From contig JAEEWG010000003.1 of the NCBI GenBank assembly GCA_016287245.1, positions 62,001-126,000 of the forward strand: 64,000 nucleotides of DNA, given 5' to 3'. This stretch comes from Clostridia bacterium. Its GTDB lineage: Bacteria > Bacillota > Clostridia > Saccharofermentanales > Saccharofermentanaceae. The notes under the pieces were generated by a model. It had not been told where the DNA came from. It saw only the letters and a list, made by a program, of their open reading frames with translations, and did no database searches. Every line of letters starts with the position of its first letter. Position 1 is the first letter of the stretch. Below, in pieces: positions 16,651 through 26,900 of this stretch. The position numbers and the translations under genes were made by a program.

Positions 16651-19092
16651 TCACTTATCCCATTTCTCTTCTTCAGTTGAGACCTCAAGGAGATTTTTCA
16701 CGAGCAGCCTTTTATACCAGGGCTGGTTTTTGCGCAGCCTTTCGATCCTCTCCGCGCCCTGCTCGATCATCGTATCGAGTTCTTCTTCGGAGATGCCTTC
16801 CTCACTGAAAGCCGCCTTCTGGGCAAGTATCGTCATGCGTCTTCCCGGACGCGCGCCGTACTTTTTCAGCACCATGTTAAAGTACCGGTAGTAGGCACTG
16901 GCACGCTCTTTGACCTCTTCGCTGTGGAAGCCCCTTTTCCAGAATCGGATATAAAGGAAGCGCAGAAGCAGGGCGAAAAGGATCAGCACGAAGAGCGGGA
17001 GGAGTTTTTTAAGGATCTTCCCGATCGCAAGGAACACTTTTTCAATATTTGCTCCGATACCATTTCCGCCATCTGAACCGGACTTCGGATCTTTTCCGGA
17101 AGGAACCGGCGTCGTTTTTCCGGAAGGCTGGGTAACTGAACCTGTCGGCGTTGTCGAAGACGGAGCCGGTGTCGTCGAAGAGGACGAGGACGGAGTAGGT
17201 GTTCTTGTAGAAGGCGCAGGCGTCACGCTCGGGATATTACGGTTATCCGGAAGTTCCTGCTTTTCAATACCATATACATCCATGATGTGATCTACGCAGA
17301 AAGCACTGGCTGCAGTTTCGTTTCCCGGTGTCGGATCGCCCATGATCCAGCCGTAGTCGGGATCGAAATACTCGAACCACGCATGTGCATCCTTGGATCT
17401 GATCGACATCGGGTCATCGTCGTGGATGTAGTCGGCCATATAGCCGGAAACATAGCGGGACGGAACGCCGAGCATGCGAAGGAGGATAACAGCAGTCGTG
17501 GCATAATGCACACAGAATCCGGTCTCGGATTCCGTCATGAACCAGACCACAAAGTCCGCACCGGACGGCGGGAACGACGTGGCTTCATCGTACGGATGCA
17601 GCCCACTGACAAATTCCCTGACCGCGCGGACCTTCTCCATATCCGACATCTCCACATTCCCGTAATACACGTCGAAATACCACTGCGGCAGAACTCCGCT
17701 GGCAAGGACATTCTCTCTCGTTGAATCAGGCACCTGAAGCGCCGTTTTATTCACATATTCCAGATACTCCTCTGACCAGGCATCTTCGAGCTTGCACGGG
17801 ATATCGTTTACCGGCAGCTGGTAGGAGGAACGATCACCTGTATTCTTCGTCCGGAGGAGCACATTATAGTTCCTCGCCGCATTCTTACCCGAAAGCTTGA
17901 AATGATCCGTGTAGTTCGGAACCATGATCACTTCGCTGGTCATTTCCGCCTCGACATCCAGAATATAGCGGGCTTCAGATGTCGGATATACGAAATCTTC
18001 GTCATAGATTTCCGATGCCTTTGGTTCATCGTCCGAGCGCTCCCATTTTCCCGGGCTATAGACATCCATCGATGTCGACTTTAAGTAAAGGTACCAGGTG
18101 CCGTCGTCCTTTTCCACATAATCGGGGTTCTTCGAACGCGTGATCCGGAATACTTCAAAATCCGGTGGATCAAAGTTTCCAACCAGATTAAAGCTTTCGC
18201 TGTCCGGGGTCACGGACGCGACGCTCTTTCCAATTCTGTCCTTCATGGCGCGACCCATATAGGTATCTCCGAGGGCATTGCCCACCTTCTTTACGATCGG
18301 AGCCTTGGCCATGTCCTGCGCGGTCTTTTCGAGATGAAGGTTCCTGATCAGAGAAGAAAAGAATTGTACCTGGTCATTAGCCACATCTTCATAGTCATAT
18401 GTCTTCTGCGGATACAAAAGACCCACACCGAAGACCAGAACGAGCGCCGGGATGACCAGGATCAGGGTCTTCTTATCTGTCTCTTTCTTATCCCCTTTTC
18501 GGATATTCTGGAAAAAGCACAGGACGATGATGCCGGCAAAGGCGAGCTCGCACCAGATCTGTGAAGGGAACATGTAGTTTAATGCTACGGAGCACACAAA
18601 GTACGGCACGTAGAATATGAGCGCGATAAACACATTCTTTTTCTTCACGATCACCCACGTGGTGAACATGACCGGAACAATACAAAGGATAATGAAAAGC
18701 GTGGTGAAGCCCATCGCTTCGGCATATTTTCTCTCAAGTTCCAGCGGCATGGCGCGAAAGGACAGTTCCTTCAGGGTAAACAGGAAATCGTTGAATCCGG
18801 CTCCGCTCGAGCCGATATCCAGGAAGATCAAAAGTGCAGCCAGTAACGGCGAACTGATCCGTCCTATCAGGCTCGGGATCCTGCTTTTCCGTGCATGGAG
18901 GAATGTCGCTCCCAAAGCCATCAGCAGGATCGCCACCGCAACGAAAGGCATATAGATCTCGATCTCATAGGTGCTCGTGAGCATGAAAGTAAAGCCCATT
19001 CCAAGGAGCATGGTCACAAGTACCGACACCACATACGTAAGGAAGGTCGGAGACGATTCTTGTGCTTTTATCGTTATCGTCTTACGTCTCAT
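16651..19092 (-). CDS. Membrane transglutaminase-like protein (TgpA/DUF4129 type)
   Basis: 813 residues. Five or six N-terminal helices (20-240), an extracellular region, a transglutaminase core with Cys in GFCVHYATTAVILLRMLGVPS, His in DAHAWFEYFD and the following Asp, then a Ser/Thr/Pro linker of about 55 residues, one TM helix, and a cytoplasmic DUF4129-like helical tail. This architecture belongs to the MoxR/DUF58/transglutaminase locus, whose known members act on the cell envelope; the substrate here is unknown. The start overlaps the DUF58 gene by 11 bp, with AAGGAG upstream. Last gene of a four-gene operon. Confidence 0.9.
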   Translation of the reverse strand: MRRKTITIKAQESSPTFLTYVVSVLVTMLLGMGFTFMLTSTYEIEIYMPFVAVAILLMALGATFLHARKSRIPSLIGRISSPLLAALLIFLDIGSSGAGFNDFLFTLKELSFRAMPLELERKYAEAMGFTTLFIILCIVPVMFTTWVIVKKKNVFIALIFYVPYFVCSVALNYMFPSQIWCELAFAGIIVLCFFQNIRKGDKKETDKKTLILVIPALVLVFGVGLLYPQKTYDYEDVANDQVQFFSSLIRNLHLEKTAQDMAKAPIVKKVGNALGDTYMGRAMKDRIGKSVASVTPDSESFNLVGNFDPPDFEVFRITRSKNPDYVEKDDGTWYLYLKSTSMDVYSPGKWERSDDEPKASEIYDEDFVYPTSEARYILDVEAEMTSEVIMVPNYTDHFKLSGKNAARNYNVLLRTKNTGDRSSYQLPVNDIPCKLEDAWSEEYLEYVNKTALQVPDSTRENVLASGVLPQWYFDVYYGNVEMSDMEKVRAVREFVSGLHPYDEATSFPPSGADFVVWFMTESETGFCVHYATTAVILLRMLGVPSRYVSGYMADYIHDDDPMSIRSKDAHAWFEYFDPDYGWIMGDPTPGNETAASAFCVDHIMDVYGIEKQELPDNRNIPSVTPAPSTRTPTPSSSSSTTPAPSSTTPTGSVTQPSGKTTPVPSGKDPKSGSDGGNGIGANIEKVFLAIGKILKKLLPLFVLILFALLLRFLYIRFWKRGFHSEEVKERASAYYRYFNMVLKKYGARPGRRMTILAQKAAFSEEGISEEELDTMIEQGAERIERLRKNQPWYKRLLVKNLLEVSTEEEKWDK

Positions 19093-19984
19093 CGGCCAGC
19101 TCCTTCGGGATCTTCAGATGCAGGATACGGATCATGGCGGTATCCAGGTCTCTCTGGGATTGTATGTCAAAAGCGCGTTCTCTCTTCATCGGAGGGAGCA
19201 CACGGATCTTATGCGGGATCTCTTTTTTCAGAAAATAGTTGGACGTAAACAGCATCTCTCCGAGCCTCTGGTCGAAAAGATCTCTGTCGTCACTTATGGA
19301 CAGGAATACACGGGCATGTCCGAACACTTCCTCCTGCGGCTCTTTGATCAATGTCTTATCCTTCTTCGCGGAAGCCTTCCAGTGGATGTTCTTGACCGGA
19401 TCCCCCGGCATGTAATCACGCACATCGTAGATCTCGGAATACGGAGACCGCGAGCGTTTCAGGCTTTTCGCCTTGAATCCGTTCGCATCCGGCATGATCT
19501 CCGGGATCTTCGGGACCGGATGGATGATGACTTCCCCCACCGACTGTTTTTTCCTCGTATAGTGGAAAAGGCCGAAAAGATCATAGACACGGATCTTTTC
19601 GATACGATACGTCATCGAGCCGCAGTGCTTCGTATTGACCGGCACGCGGGCCGTATCCGAACCATGGGAGATCGCCTTCAGGCGGCGGGATCCATCCGTC
19701 ATGTTATCGATCTCTGAAAGAAAGATATAGCAGAACGAAAAGAACGAGAAATACTTCCCGTACGGGCGTATCAGGACATCTGCCGCTTCTCCTGTCCTTA
19801 CCGTTTTCGGCACCTCAAGGGTATATCTTGCAGAGCGCAGCGAAAGAAGGCACATCACAAGCGCGATCGGCGGGATCAAAAGGAGCAGCACGATACAGTA
19901 CCAGGCAAACCACATCTGATAAAACAGAAAGAACACCACGGAACCGATCAGTGTGAGTATGTAGATACACCAGTTCTTAAGCAT
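19082..19984 (-). CDS. DUF58 domain protein
   Basis: 300 residues. Two N-terminal TM helices (10-50), a beta-rich part, then the DUF58 signature VRDYMPGDPVKNIHWKASAKKDKTLIKEPQEE (split here into its core GDPVKNIHWKASAKK) around residues 180-215. DUF58 proteins partner a MoxR AAA+ ATPase and a transglutaminase-like protein, exactly the neighbours here. It is thought to present or assemble envelope proteins in a metal-linked VWA-like fold. Expression is coupled: the MoxR gene ends 18 bp before it and its end overlaps the transglutaminase start. Confidence 0.9.
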   Translation of the reverse strand: MLKNWCIYILTLIGSVVFFLFYQMWFAWYCIVLLLLIPPIALVMCLLSLRSARYTLEVPKTVRTGEAADVLIRPYGKYFSFFSFCYIFLSEIDNMTDGSRRLKAISHGSDTARVPVNTKHCGSMTYRIEKIRVYDLFGLFHYTRKKQSVGEVIIHPVPKIPEIMPDANGFKAKSLKRSRSPYSEIYDVRDYMPGDPVKNIHWKASAKKDKTLIKEPQEEVFGHARVFLSISDDRDLFDQRLGEMLFTSNYFLKKEIPHKIRVLPPMKRERAFDIQSQRDLDTAMIRILHLKIPKELADET

Positions 19985-20002
19985 ACGCCGGATTTTCCCT
20001 CT

Positions 20003-20935
20003 TTATGCTTTCGGAGACTTGACGGTCTTTAATATCTCGCGGGTCACATCCGCCGTTCTCTTCTCGTTGACTTCCGCTTCCGGCGTCAGGAGGAGACGGT
20101 GGCACATAACGGCCGGGAATACGGCCTGCACGTCACCCGGAACCACATAATTCCTATGGAAAAGATACGCATACGCTTTTGCCATCGCGGTCAGGGACAG
20201 TGTCGCACGCGGGCTTGCGCCTCGCTCGAGATCCTTATGGCTTCTCGTCTTTGTCACCAGTTCGATGATGTAGTCAAGGATCTTATCGTCCACGAAGACG
20301 TGGTTGACTTCTTCCTGCATAAGAAGAAGTTCCTGGGCACTGCTTAAACAGTTTACTGTCGACATCGGGTTGCCGCCGTCTTTTCTCGTCTCGAGCATGG
20401 CTTTCTCATCGGCAGCCGACGGATAGCCCATAGAGATACGGATCGCAAAACGGTCCATCTGCGAGTCCGGAAGAAGCGAGGTTCCGGATGCGCCCGAAGG
20501 GTTCTGGGTCGCAAATACCGTAAACGGCTTCGGCAGAAGATAGGTGTTGCCATCGACGGTCACCTGGCCTTCTTCCATGGCCTCGAGAAGCGCGGACTGC
20601 GTCCGGCTTGAGGCACGGTTCAGTTCGTCCGCGAGGAAGAGGTTATGGAAGATCGCGCCCTGCTGGTACTTCATGGCACCGGCATGCTTATCGTAGATCG
20701 AAAAGCCCGTAATATCCGAAGGCAGTACGTCCGGGGTGAACTGGACACGTCCGTAGTCCAGACCCAGGGTCCTCGAAAACGCGAGAGCCATCGTGGTCTT
20801 TCCGACACCCGGCACATCCTCGATCAGGACATGGCCGCCGGAAAGGATACCCGCAAATGCCTGCAGGATCACGAAATCCTTACCGCAGATGACTTTCTTC
20901 ACTTCACTGATGATCGCATTGGTCTTTTCACTCAT
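20003..20935 (-). CDS. MoxR-family AAA+ ATPase
   Basis: 310 residues. Walker A EDVPGVGKTTMA (about residue 38-50), Walker B NLFLADELNRASSRTQSALLEAMEE, sensor 1 FATQNP, sensor 2 GASPRATLSL, C-terminal lid. MoxR proteins act as chaperone-like ATPases that insert metals or assemble complexes; here the clients are likely the DUF58 and transglutaminase proteins encoded next. The ribosome site AGAGG overlaps the stop of the upstream deacetylase (4-nt gap), so the two are translated together. Confidence 0.93.
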   Translation of the reverse strand: MSEKTNAIISEVKKVICGKDFVILQAFAGILSGGHVLIEDVPGVGKTTMALAFSRTLGLDYGRVQFTPDVLPSDITGFSIYDKHAGAMKYQQGAIFHNLFLADELNRASSRTQSALLEAMEEGQVTVDGNTYLLPKPFTVFATQNPSGASGTSLLPDSQMDRFAIRISMGYPSAADEKAMLETRKDGGNPMSTVNCLSSAQELLLMQEEVNHVFVDDKILDYIIELVTKTRSHKDLERGASPRATLSLTAMAKAYAYLFHRNYVVPGDVQAVFPAVMCHRLLLTPEAEVNEKRTADVTREILKTVKSPKA

Positions 20936-20939
20936 CTTC

Positions 20940-22790
20940 TTAACCTCTCATGGAAAAATATGCTTTGCCGTTTTCCATCTGTACTTTCTTATATTCAGCC
21001 AGTTCACTTATGGTCACCAGCGTATAGCCTGCTTCGATAAGCGCCGGCACGATAGTCTCCACTGCCGTCGCCGTCGACTCATAAAGGTCATGCATCAGGA
21101 CGATATCTCCGTCCTTTACATAGTTCAGCACTTCGTTAATAACGTGCTGGCTGTCCTTATACTTCCAGTCGTTCGTATCGATCGACCAGATGATCATGGG
21201 CATGCCCACGTTATTGGATACGGTCGTGTTGTAAGAACCGCCGACCGGACGCATCACGTGCGGATAGATACCGGTCAGGTTATATACGGTGCTGGCACAG
21301 TCGCCGATCTGGCTCTGCACACCATCTGCGGAAAGTTTCGTCAGTGTCTGGTGGCTCCAGGTATGGTCGCCGATCTCGCAGCCCATGTTGGTCGCGCGGA
21401 TCACGCACTCCTTATAGTTACCGACACGGTTGCCGACCACGAAGAAAGTGGCATGCGCACCATACGGCTCCAGTGCATCCAGGATCCGCATCGTGACGGG
21501 AGTATACGGGCCGTCGTCAAAGGTCAGTGCGATGACCTTCTCGGGAACGACCGGCTCGACATGGGTATCGATCCCGTACTCACTCATCTTCTCATCAAAA
21601 GCCGGATCCTTAAGGATCTCCGAAAGAACTCTTTCTCTCGTGATCCCGTGAGACAGGCCGATCTTATAGGACTCGACCTTTTCAGACGAAGGCTCGTGGC
21701 CGTAGAAGACTTCAAATACTGCAGAAAGGAAATCGTCATCCGAAGAAAGGAGCGCCTGGCTCTCCGGATCCGAGAACATCTCCGTGATCGCATCTCTTAC
21801 TTTCGACGGATCTTCGATCGTGCCTTCGACATAGGAATTGAGGTCTTCCCCGCTCGGACGGTTCCCGGAAAAACGGGTATAAAGTCTTGTCAGGAAAGAC
21901 GTAAGTTCATAGTTCATATCACGCGGCTCGGAAAGCTCCACTTCGCCCGGCACCATGCCGAGGCTTTCACAGCGGCTTTTAAATTCCGGAGTCTTTGCGA
22001 TCAGAGAGGTGACATAACTGATCGATACGCCGTTATTTAATACTTCCGCATACTGCTCTTTTTCCGAAGCATTGGCTTCTCTTCCGAGCATCACGCGGCA
22101 GAGGGAATCGACGACCTGCTCATCGGAATGCGCCTTCGAAGCATATCCGGAAGTCGTCACGATCTTATTTAAGAAAGGTGCGACACTGTCGCCGCAAAGA
22201 AGTCCTGAACTCCAGGAATTCAGCTCCTGGGCACTGGCCTTTGTGCCGTTGAATTCTTCGTACATCTCGCCGACGAATACTGTCGCCTCCGGGTTCTGAT
22301 CTCTGGCTTCCAGATTCGTGATCTTACCCGGGTTCACTTTATATCTGGCGCACAGCGCCGTAAACTCCTGCGATCCGGACATATCGGAAAGAAGGCAGCG
22401 GTACGTCACGCCGTTATTTAAGTAGCGGAGATAGTTCTCTTTTACGGAAGCGGAAGGTTCCTTTTCCGTCATGAGACGGCAGATCACATCGATGGTCTGC
22501 TCATCCGTATAGTTCTTCTGCTGGTATTCAAAGCTCTGCATCAGCATATCGATCATCTCGACTGCTGAGGTATTCCCCTCTTTCAGATTGTTGTACCAGA
22601 AGCTGAACCGCTCCCCTTCGCAACTCTTCTGGAAAAGGACCTGATAGGTCCTGTCGATAAATGCCGCCGACGGATCCTCGGAGATCTTTTTTCTCGACGG
22701 GATCGTGCAGGAAACCACAAGGACCGCTGCTGTAAGCAGCATGGAAACCAGTCTTAATGTGAAACGAACAGCCCGTGACACACTCTTCAT
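20940..22790 (-). CDS. DUF4214-repeat polysaccharide deacetylase lipoprotein
   Basis: 616 residues from ATG 22790 (AGAGGTG upstream; 19 further in-frame codons are ignored). Lipoprotein signal with lipobox VVSC near residue 29. Residues 45-390 hold three or four DUF4214-like repeats, each a helix pair around phrases like RTYQVLF / LCRVMLGREA, known in extracellular and S-layer-associated proteins. Residues 400-616 are a NodB deacetylase: TFDDGPYTP, GDHTWSH (metal His pair), RPVGGSYN where RPPYG is usual, IWSIDTNDW, IVLMHD. It probably de-N-acetylates peptidoglycan or a surface glycan at the cell exterior. First gene of the MoxR operon. Confidence 0.88.
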   Translation of the reverse strand: MKSVSRAVRFTLRLVSMLLTAAVLVVSCTIPSRKKISEDPSAAFIDRTYQVLFQKSCEGERFSFWYNNLKEGNTSAVEMIDMLMQSFEYQQKNYTDEQTIDVICRLMTEKEPSASVKENYLRYLNNGVTYRCLLSDMSGSQEFTALCARYKVNPGKITNLEARDQNPEATVFVGEMYEEFNGTKASAQELNSWSSGLLCGDSVAPFLNKIVTTSGYASKAHSDEQVVDSLCRVMLGREANASEKEQYAEVLNNGVSISYVTSLIAKTPEFKSRCESLGMVPGEVELSEPRDMNYELTSFLTRLYTRFSGNRPSGEDLNSYVEGTIEDPSKVRDAITEMFSDPESQALLSSDDDFLSAVFEVFYGHEPSSEKVESYKIGLSHGITRERVLSEILKDPAFDEKMSEYGIDTHVEPVVPEKVIALTFDDGPYTPVTMRILDALEPYGAHATFFVVGNRVGNYKECVIRATNMGCEIGDHTWSHQTLTKLSADGVQSQIGDCASTVYNLTGIYPHVMRPVGGSYNTTVSNNVGMPMIIWSIDTNDWKYKDSQHVINEVLNYVKDGDIVLMHDLYESTATAVETIVPALIEAGYTLVTISELAEYKKVQMENGKAYFSMRG

Positions 22791-22847
22791 AGATACACCT
22801 CTATACATAAAAATCCACAATATCAGTATATAGTACGCGCGTAACAA

Positions 22848-23046
22848 TAAAATGACATATGTGACATTTTCTCATTACGACGGAAGATTTTTTCAATAAT
22901 ACGCCTGATTGCGAAAAATTGTTATACTTTTCGGGACAATAATTGTTGGTGTCAAAGGCCAAAAGAAGCTATATTATTGGTGAATAGGTTAAGAAGAGCG
23001 AATGGATGGTTTCAGATTCGTCATCAGATGACGCTCGAAAAAAAGC
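22848..23046. other. Intergenic region, no gene seen
   Basis: Between the deacetylase gene and the terminator/palindrome cluster. On the plus strand TTGGTG-18-TATATT (about 22948-22977) followed by the terminator at 23047 could drive a short RNA of about 100 nt; this rests on weak hexamers only. No convincing ORF or riboswitch fold was found. Confidence 0.25.
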
Positions 23047-23087
23047 AGGAGTTGGTTTATGTGTTTCCCAGCTCCTGTGTTTTTTTG
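23047..23087. terminator. Bidirectional terminator
   Basis: CAGGAG (23046-23051) pairs with CTCCTG (23072-23077), with GTTGG/CCAGC extending the stem, and T-runs on both strands (23080-23086 and the A-run 23039-23044). It would stop transcripts leaving the AT-rich island on the minus strand. Confidence 0.6.
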
Positions 23088-23208
23088 CTCAAACGAAATG
23101 AAAACGCTAAAAGGTAAATCTTCGGCACGCTGGTCCTCGACGCTTTGCGTCTGCGGAGGCGTACCTCACGATTTCCTTTTAGCGTTTTTCTTTGAGCAAA
23201 AACAGGAG
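23072..23208 (-). repeat. Palindromic element copy A (left of AT-rich island)
   Basis: Long imperfect inverted repeat: arms 23072-23120 and 23170-23208 pair almost fully (CTCCTG, TTTGCTCAAA, AAAACGCTAAAAGG, AAATC blocks). The 23121-23169 centre, read on the minus strand, carries TCCGCAG, a hairpin GACGC-AAA-GCGTC and CGAGGACCAGCG, shared with copies at 27324-27423 and 51139-51246. The arms are not shared with the other copies. It lies just after the stop of the 23225 gene. Confidence 0.8.
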
Positions 23209-23224
23209 CCGGTGGGGGGGGGCT

Positions 23225-23977
23225 TTATCCTAGAAATAAGAAGAGTGCTAACAATAGTACTAAAGAGATCGACGCCAGACAAATCATTCCAAGCTTACGT
23301 CTCAAACTGTGCAAAAGAATTGAAATACAAGTCATTGTAAACAGTATTGCAATAAAGGTAATGTAAAGTATTGTCTTAACAGGGAAATGATCTATCACTC
23401 TCCACTCTTCATCGATATTCGTTTTTGATGAAGGTAACGGTGGAAGATAAGATTTGAAAGCAATGCTCCCCTCATATCTGCCTTCCACTGCAACACTAAA
23501 CTCTTTGGGCAGAAAAGCAGAGCTTTCACTGTCTCCGGCCACACTAAAGACTTCTATAGGGATATCTTCTATACAAATTCTCAAATTTTCGGCTGGAACT
23601 ACTCCCGCACAATAATCAGACAAAAGCGTGCAAAGCTCAGTATCACTCAAAACATGATGGTCATTCTTAAATGTATCTTGTATCTCTGTTTGATCAAAAG
23701 ACACATACGCTTGACACCGCTGCTCAAAGAACACCATTTTATCTTCGCGCTTGACTACATATTCTTCACGAATGATTTCCCAAGACAACTGTTTGGAATC
23801 GATAACATGCACACCTATCAGCGGGGCTGAAAGCTCGACCCTTATATCAGGATACATATATTCTCGCTTTACCTCAGGCACTACAAATACGCAGGTCATC
23901 ATCAATAACCAAACTATCCCTAAGCATATTGAGAAAACATATACCGATTTAAATTGCTTTTTCTTATTATCACTCAT
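23225..23977 (-). CDS. Two-TM membrane protein of unknown function, AT-rich island
   Basis: About 250 residues from ATG 23977 (MSDNKKKQFKSV), 2 nt after the stop of the giant gene upstream, so translation is probably coupled. One TM near the N terminus (about 15-35), an extracellular domain of about 150 residues with three cysteines (RCQAY, LCTLL, RICIED), and two TM helices at the end (about 190-250). I recognise no family. Base composition is visibly more AT-rich than the genes on either side. It may anchor, process or export the large secreted protein. It ends next to palindrome copy A, after a G9-10 run at about 23214-23222. Confidence 0.7.
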   Translation of the reverse strand: MSDNKKKQFKSVYVFSICLGIVWLLMMTCVFVVPEVKREYMYPDIRVELSAPLIGVHVIDSKQLSWEIIREEYVVKREDKMVFFEQRCQAYVSFDQTEIQDTFKNDHHVLSDTELCTLLSDYCAGVVPAENLRICIEDIPIEVFSVAGDSESSAFLPKEFSVAVEGRYEGSIAFKSYLPPLPSSKTNIDEEWRVIDHFPVKTILYITFIAILFTMTCISILLHSLRRKLGMICLASISLVLLLALFLFLG

Positions 23978-23979
23978 TT

Positions 23980-26900
23980 TCAGTACTCTAACGGAGCAAA
24001 CCATTTGCCAATAATCCCAACATTTTCAATCGATACCGTGTTCTGCTCCGATTTATAAACAACGTATCTTCCTCTCACCGAATAATTATGTCCATACAAA
24101 TATTTGGTCTCATCTGTCCATGCATACACATTTTTAACTTTCTTCTTCCTAGCAAACTCAAGCGCTACACATGTCTCTCGATTTAACGAATGGCTAAATT
24201 GCATATCCCCACACGAACATGCTTGAATATCTAGCAATTCGATATTGCATGCTGGATAAATGCTGTTAACAATATACGAAAGATCAACTTGACCGTCTCC
24301 ATTTGGCGAAAACTCAAGAATATCATAGTTTCCATGCGCTATTATAATCATTTTATCTACAGAAGAGTACTTCTGTTTATTGGTTAGCGTATCAGCTCCA
24401 AGATCACATTTAAGAGCAGCAAAAGTGTAATAAACCATTTCGCGAGTAGAAATCTCAAGTCCCAATCTTTGTTTTATTTTCTGATAATATTCAGACCCTT
24501 CATAAATATCTAACACTATGACTTTCTCTTTGCATTTCTTAAATGCTTTTATGTATGGATTTCTAAGAGTCTCTAATGGATCCTCACCTTCTTTATCCTT
24601 TCCTATCAGAATGTAATTTATCGACTCGTTCTTCTTTTTCGGTGTTGCGTCTGAATCATCTAATGCACCATCTTTATCAGTATCCTCATCTTTCGGATTA
24701 GACTTTACCCCGTATATTGTCCATTTCCCTTTTCCAAATTGAGAGAAAGTCGAAGCAATATACATTTCGATTGAAAGAGGATCATTAACGTCTGTTATAT
24801 CTATTCCATTTAAGTATACTCGTTCATCACTATCTACTTCAATTTGTCGACAGATTCCCATTTCGGCTGCATCTGTCAAGTGATCATAATCTGAATCATC
24901 TGTTCGGGGATTCGAATAATAAAGATGTCCATTGGAACTCAGCATTCCCACTTCTTCGTAGATATCCCAAAGACCGTCTCCCGGTTCATCATCGGTAACG
25001 TTCACATCAAGATCCAGACCTTGTCTTTTGGCATATAGTGAGGAAAACTCATCGTATACCTCTTCTGCAGTTTTCCCCTCGCAATCGATAACACCCCCAC
25101 CGGAAGCAGTTTTCAACCATTTAAGCGAGACAGTTTCACTATCTCCGCTTGACAAAGTGAAGATATACGCTATCATCTCTGTCTTGCTTCGGTGATTTGA
25201 ACTATAGAAAAAGGAACGAATATCTGTAGAATTATGGAAAGCGATAACTACCATCTCGTTATTGGAATCCAGATCACGCGAAGTAGAAGCAATATTAAAT
25301 ATTTCAAGCGCATCAAGCCCTGTACCAAGCAGATCTGGGGTAGTAAAACTATATCCAACCCAACTATCGGTTTCGTTCCAAGGCCATTCAATCACCTGTT
25401 GTTTCAGGAGATCTTTATCGGTTGTATAATTGTAAACATAACTTCCCCCAGTATTATACCCACGTACAACCATTCGGTCACCCGACTGCATATTATCGAT
25501 TATTTTACAAGCAATAACATTCATCTCAGAGATATCTGTTTCTGTCATTGTGTTTACACACGGAATTTCAAGAACATAGTCTATTCCTGAATACCCCTCG
25601 TGAGATGGTCGAAGTTCACCTGAATACTTCATACTAGTCCAAAAATAATGCCAAATCGACATATCAACTACCATGTATTCACTAAAATGTGTTATGGAAC
25701 AAGAAACCGTATGTTTTTCCTCATCCACATCGGCTTCACAATCAATATACAACCCACTTTCTTCATCAAAATACAGTATTCCTAGAGACCGAGGATTTGT
25801 TTTATATCCCTTCTCAACAGGAAGATTGTCTGGGATAATCGCATTTGTTGAAGCTAATTCTATTTCATCGTAATAAAATGTCAGAATTGCACTGTCAAAA
25901 TCGCCATCGTATGAAATTTCTATAGGGGAGCCAACAAGGCCAACAAGCTCACTTGAATATATGTCTCTCCCATACATATTCTCTATAGACATATCCGAGT
26001 CCAAACAGCCTGTTCCATTGAGAGTTACTTCAACCTTATTGACCGCGGTTCGCTCTGAATCCGTAATCTCTTCTTCTCTCGTTTGAAGAAATCTCTCTTC
26101 TCCATCAGGAATACCATCAGCGTCACTATCAGGGAGCAACGGATTCGCGCCGATCTTTATTTCGTCGCCATCTTCGATTCCATCTCCATCCGTATCTTCA
26201 TTAAGTAAATCTGTTCCATACACATATATTTCATCGCCATCAGAAATACCATCCACATCGGTATCATCTGTCCAAGGGTATGATCCGAGGGATATTTCTT
26301 CACTAACTGTCAAGCCATCATTATCATCATCTTCTTGACTATCGAACACGCCATCTCCGTCAGAATCTTCAGAAAGAGGATCTAGACCCAACATCACTTC
26401 CTCGCCATCATTAATCCCATCTCCATCACTATCAGGAGACCGGGGATCCGTTCCAAGCTCTGATTCTATGTCATCGGGAATTCTGTCTCCATCAGAATCA
26501 AGTTCAGGATCTTGTATCAGTCCATTTATAAAATCGACATAGTCGTCAATCCCATTAAGATCCTTGTCTTCGTTTAAATGATACGCGCAAGTCATTGAGA
26601 AGAGAGACACATTTTCCAACGACATGCCACTGTCACCATAATTACAGTGTCCATTAATTGTCAAATTGATACTAGAATAAGATGGAATATTTTGATTAGT
26701 CCCATTGTTCGAAATCATATATTGATCCTTACAAAAAGAAATCTCGGCTCCAGCCACTTCTTCTATAGATCGTTTACAAGAAAAAGAAATCTGCCAATCC
26801 TCAATCGTTTGAGCGGATTTATTCGTTATATTGATTGCCCCATTATATCCAACTCCCCATTTCGAGTATTGTTGAAATGAGATATCGTAACAAGAGTGAT

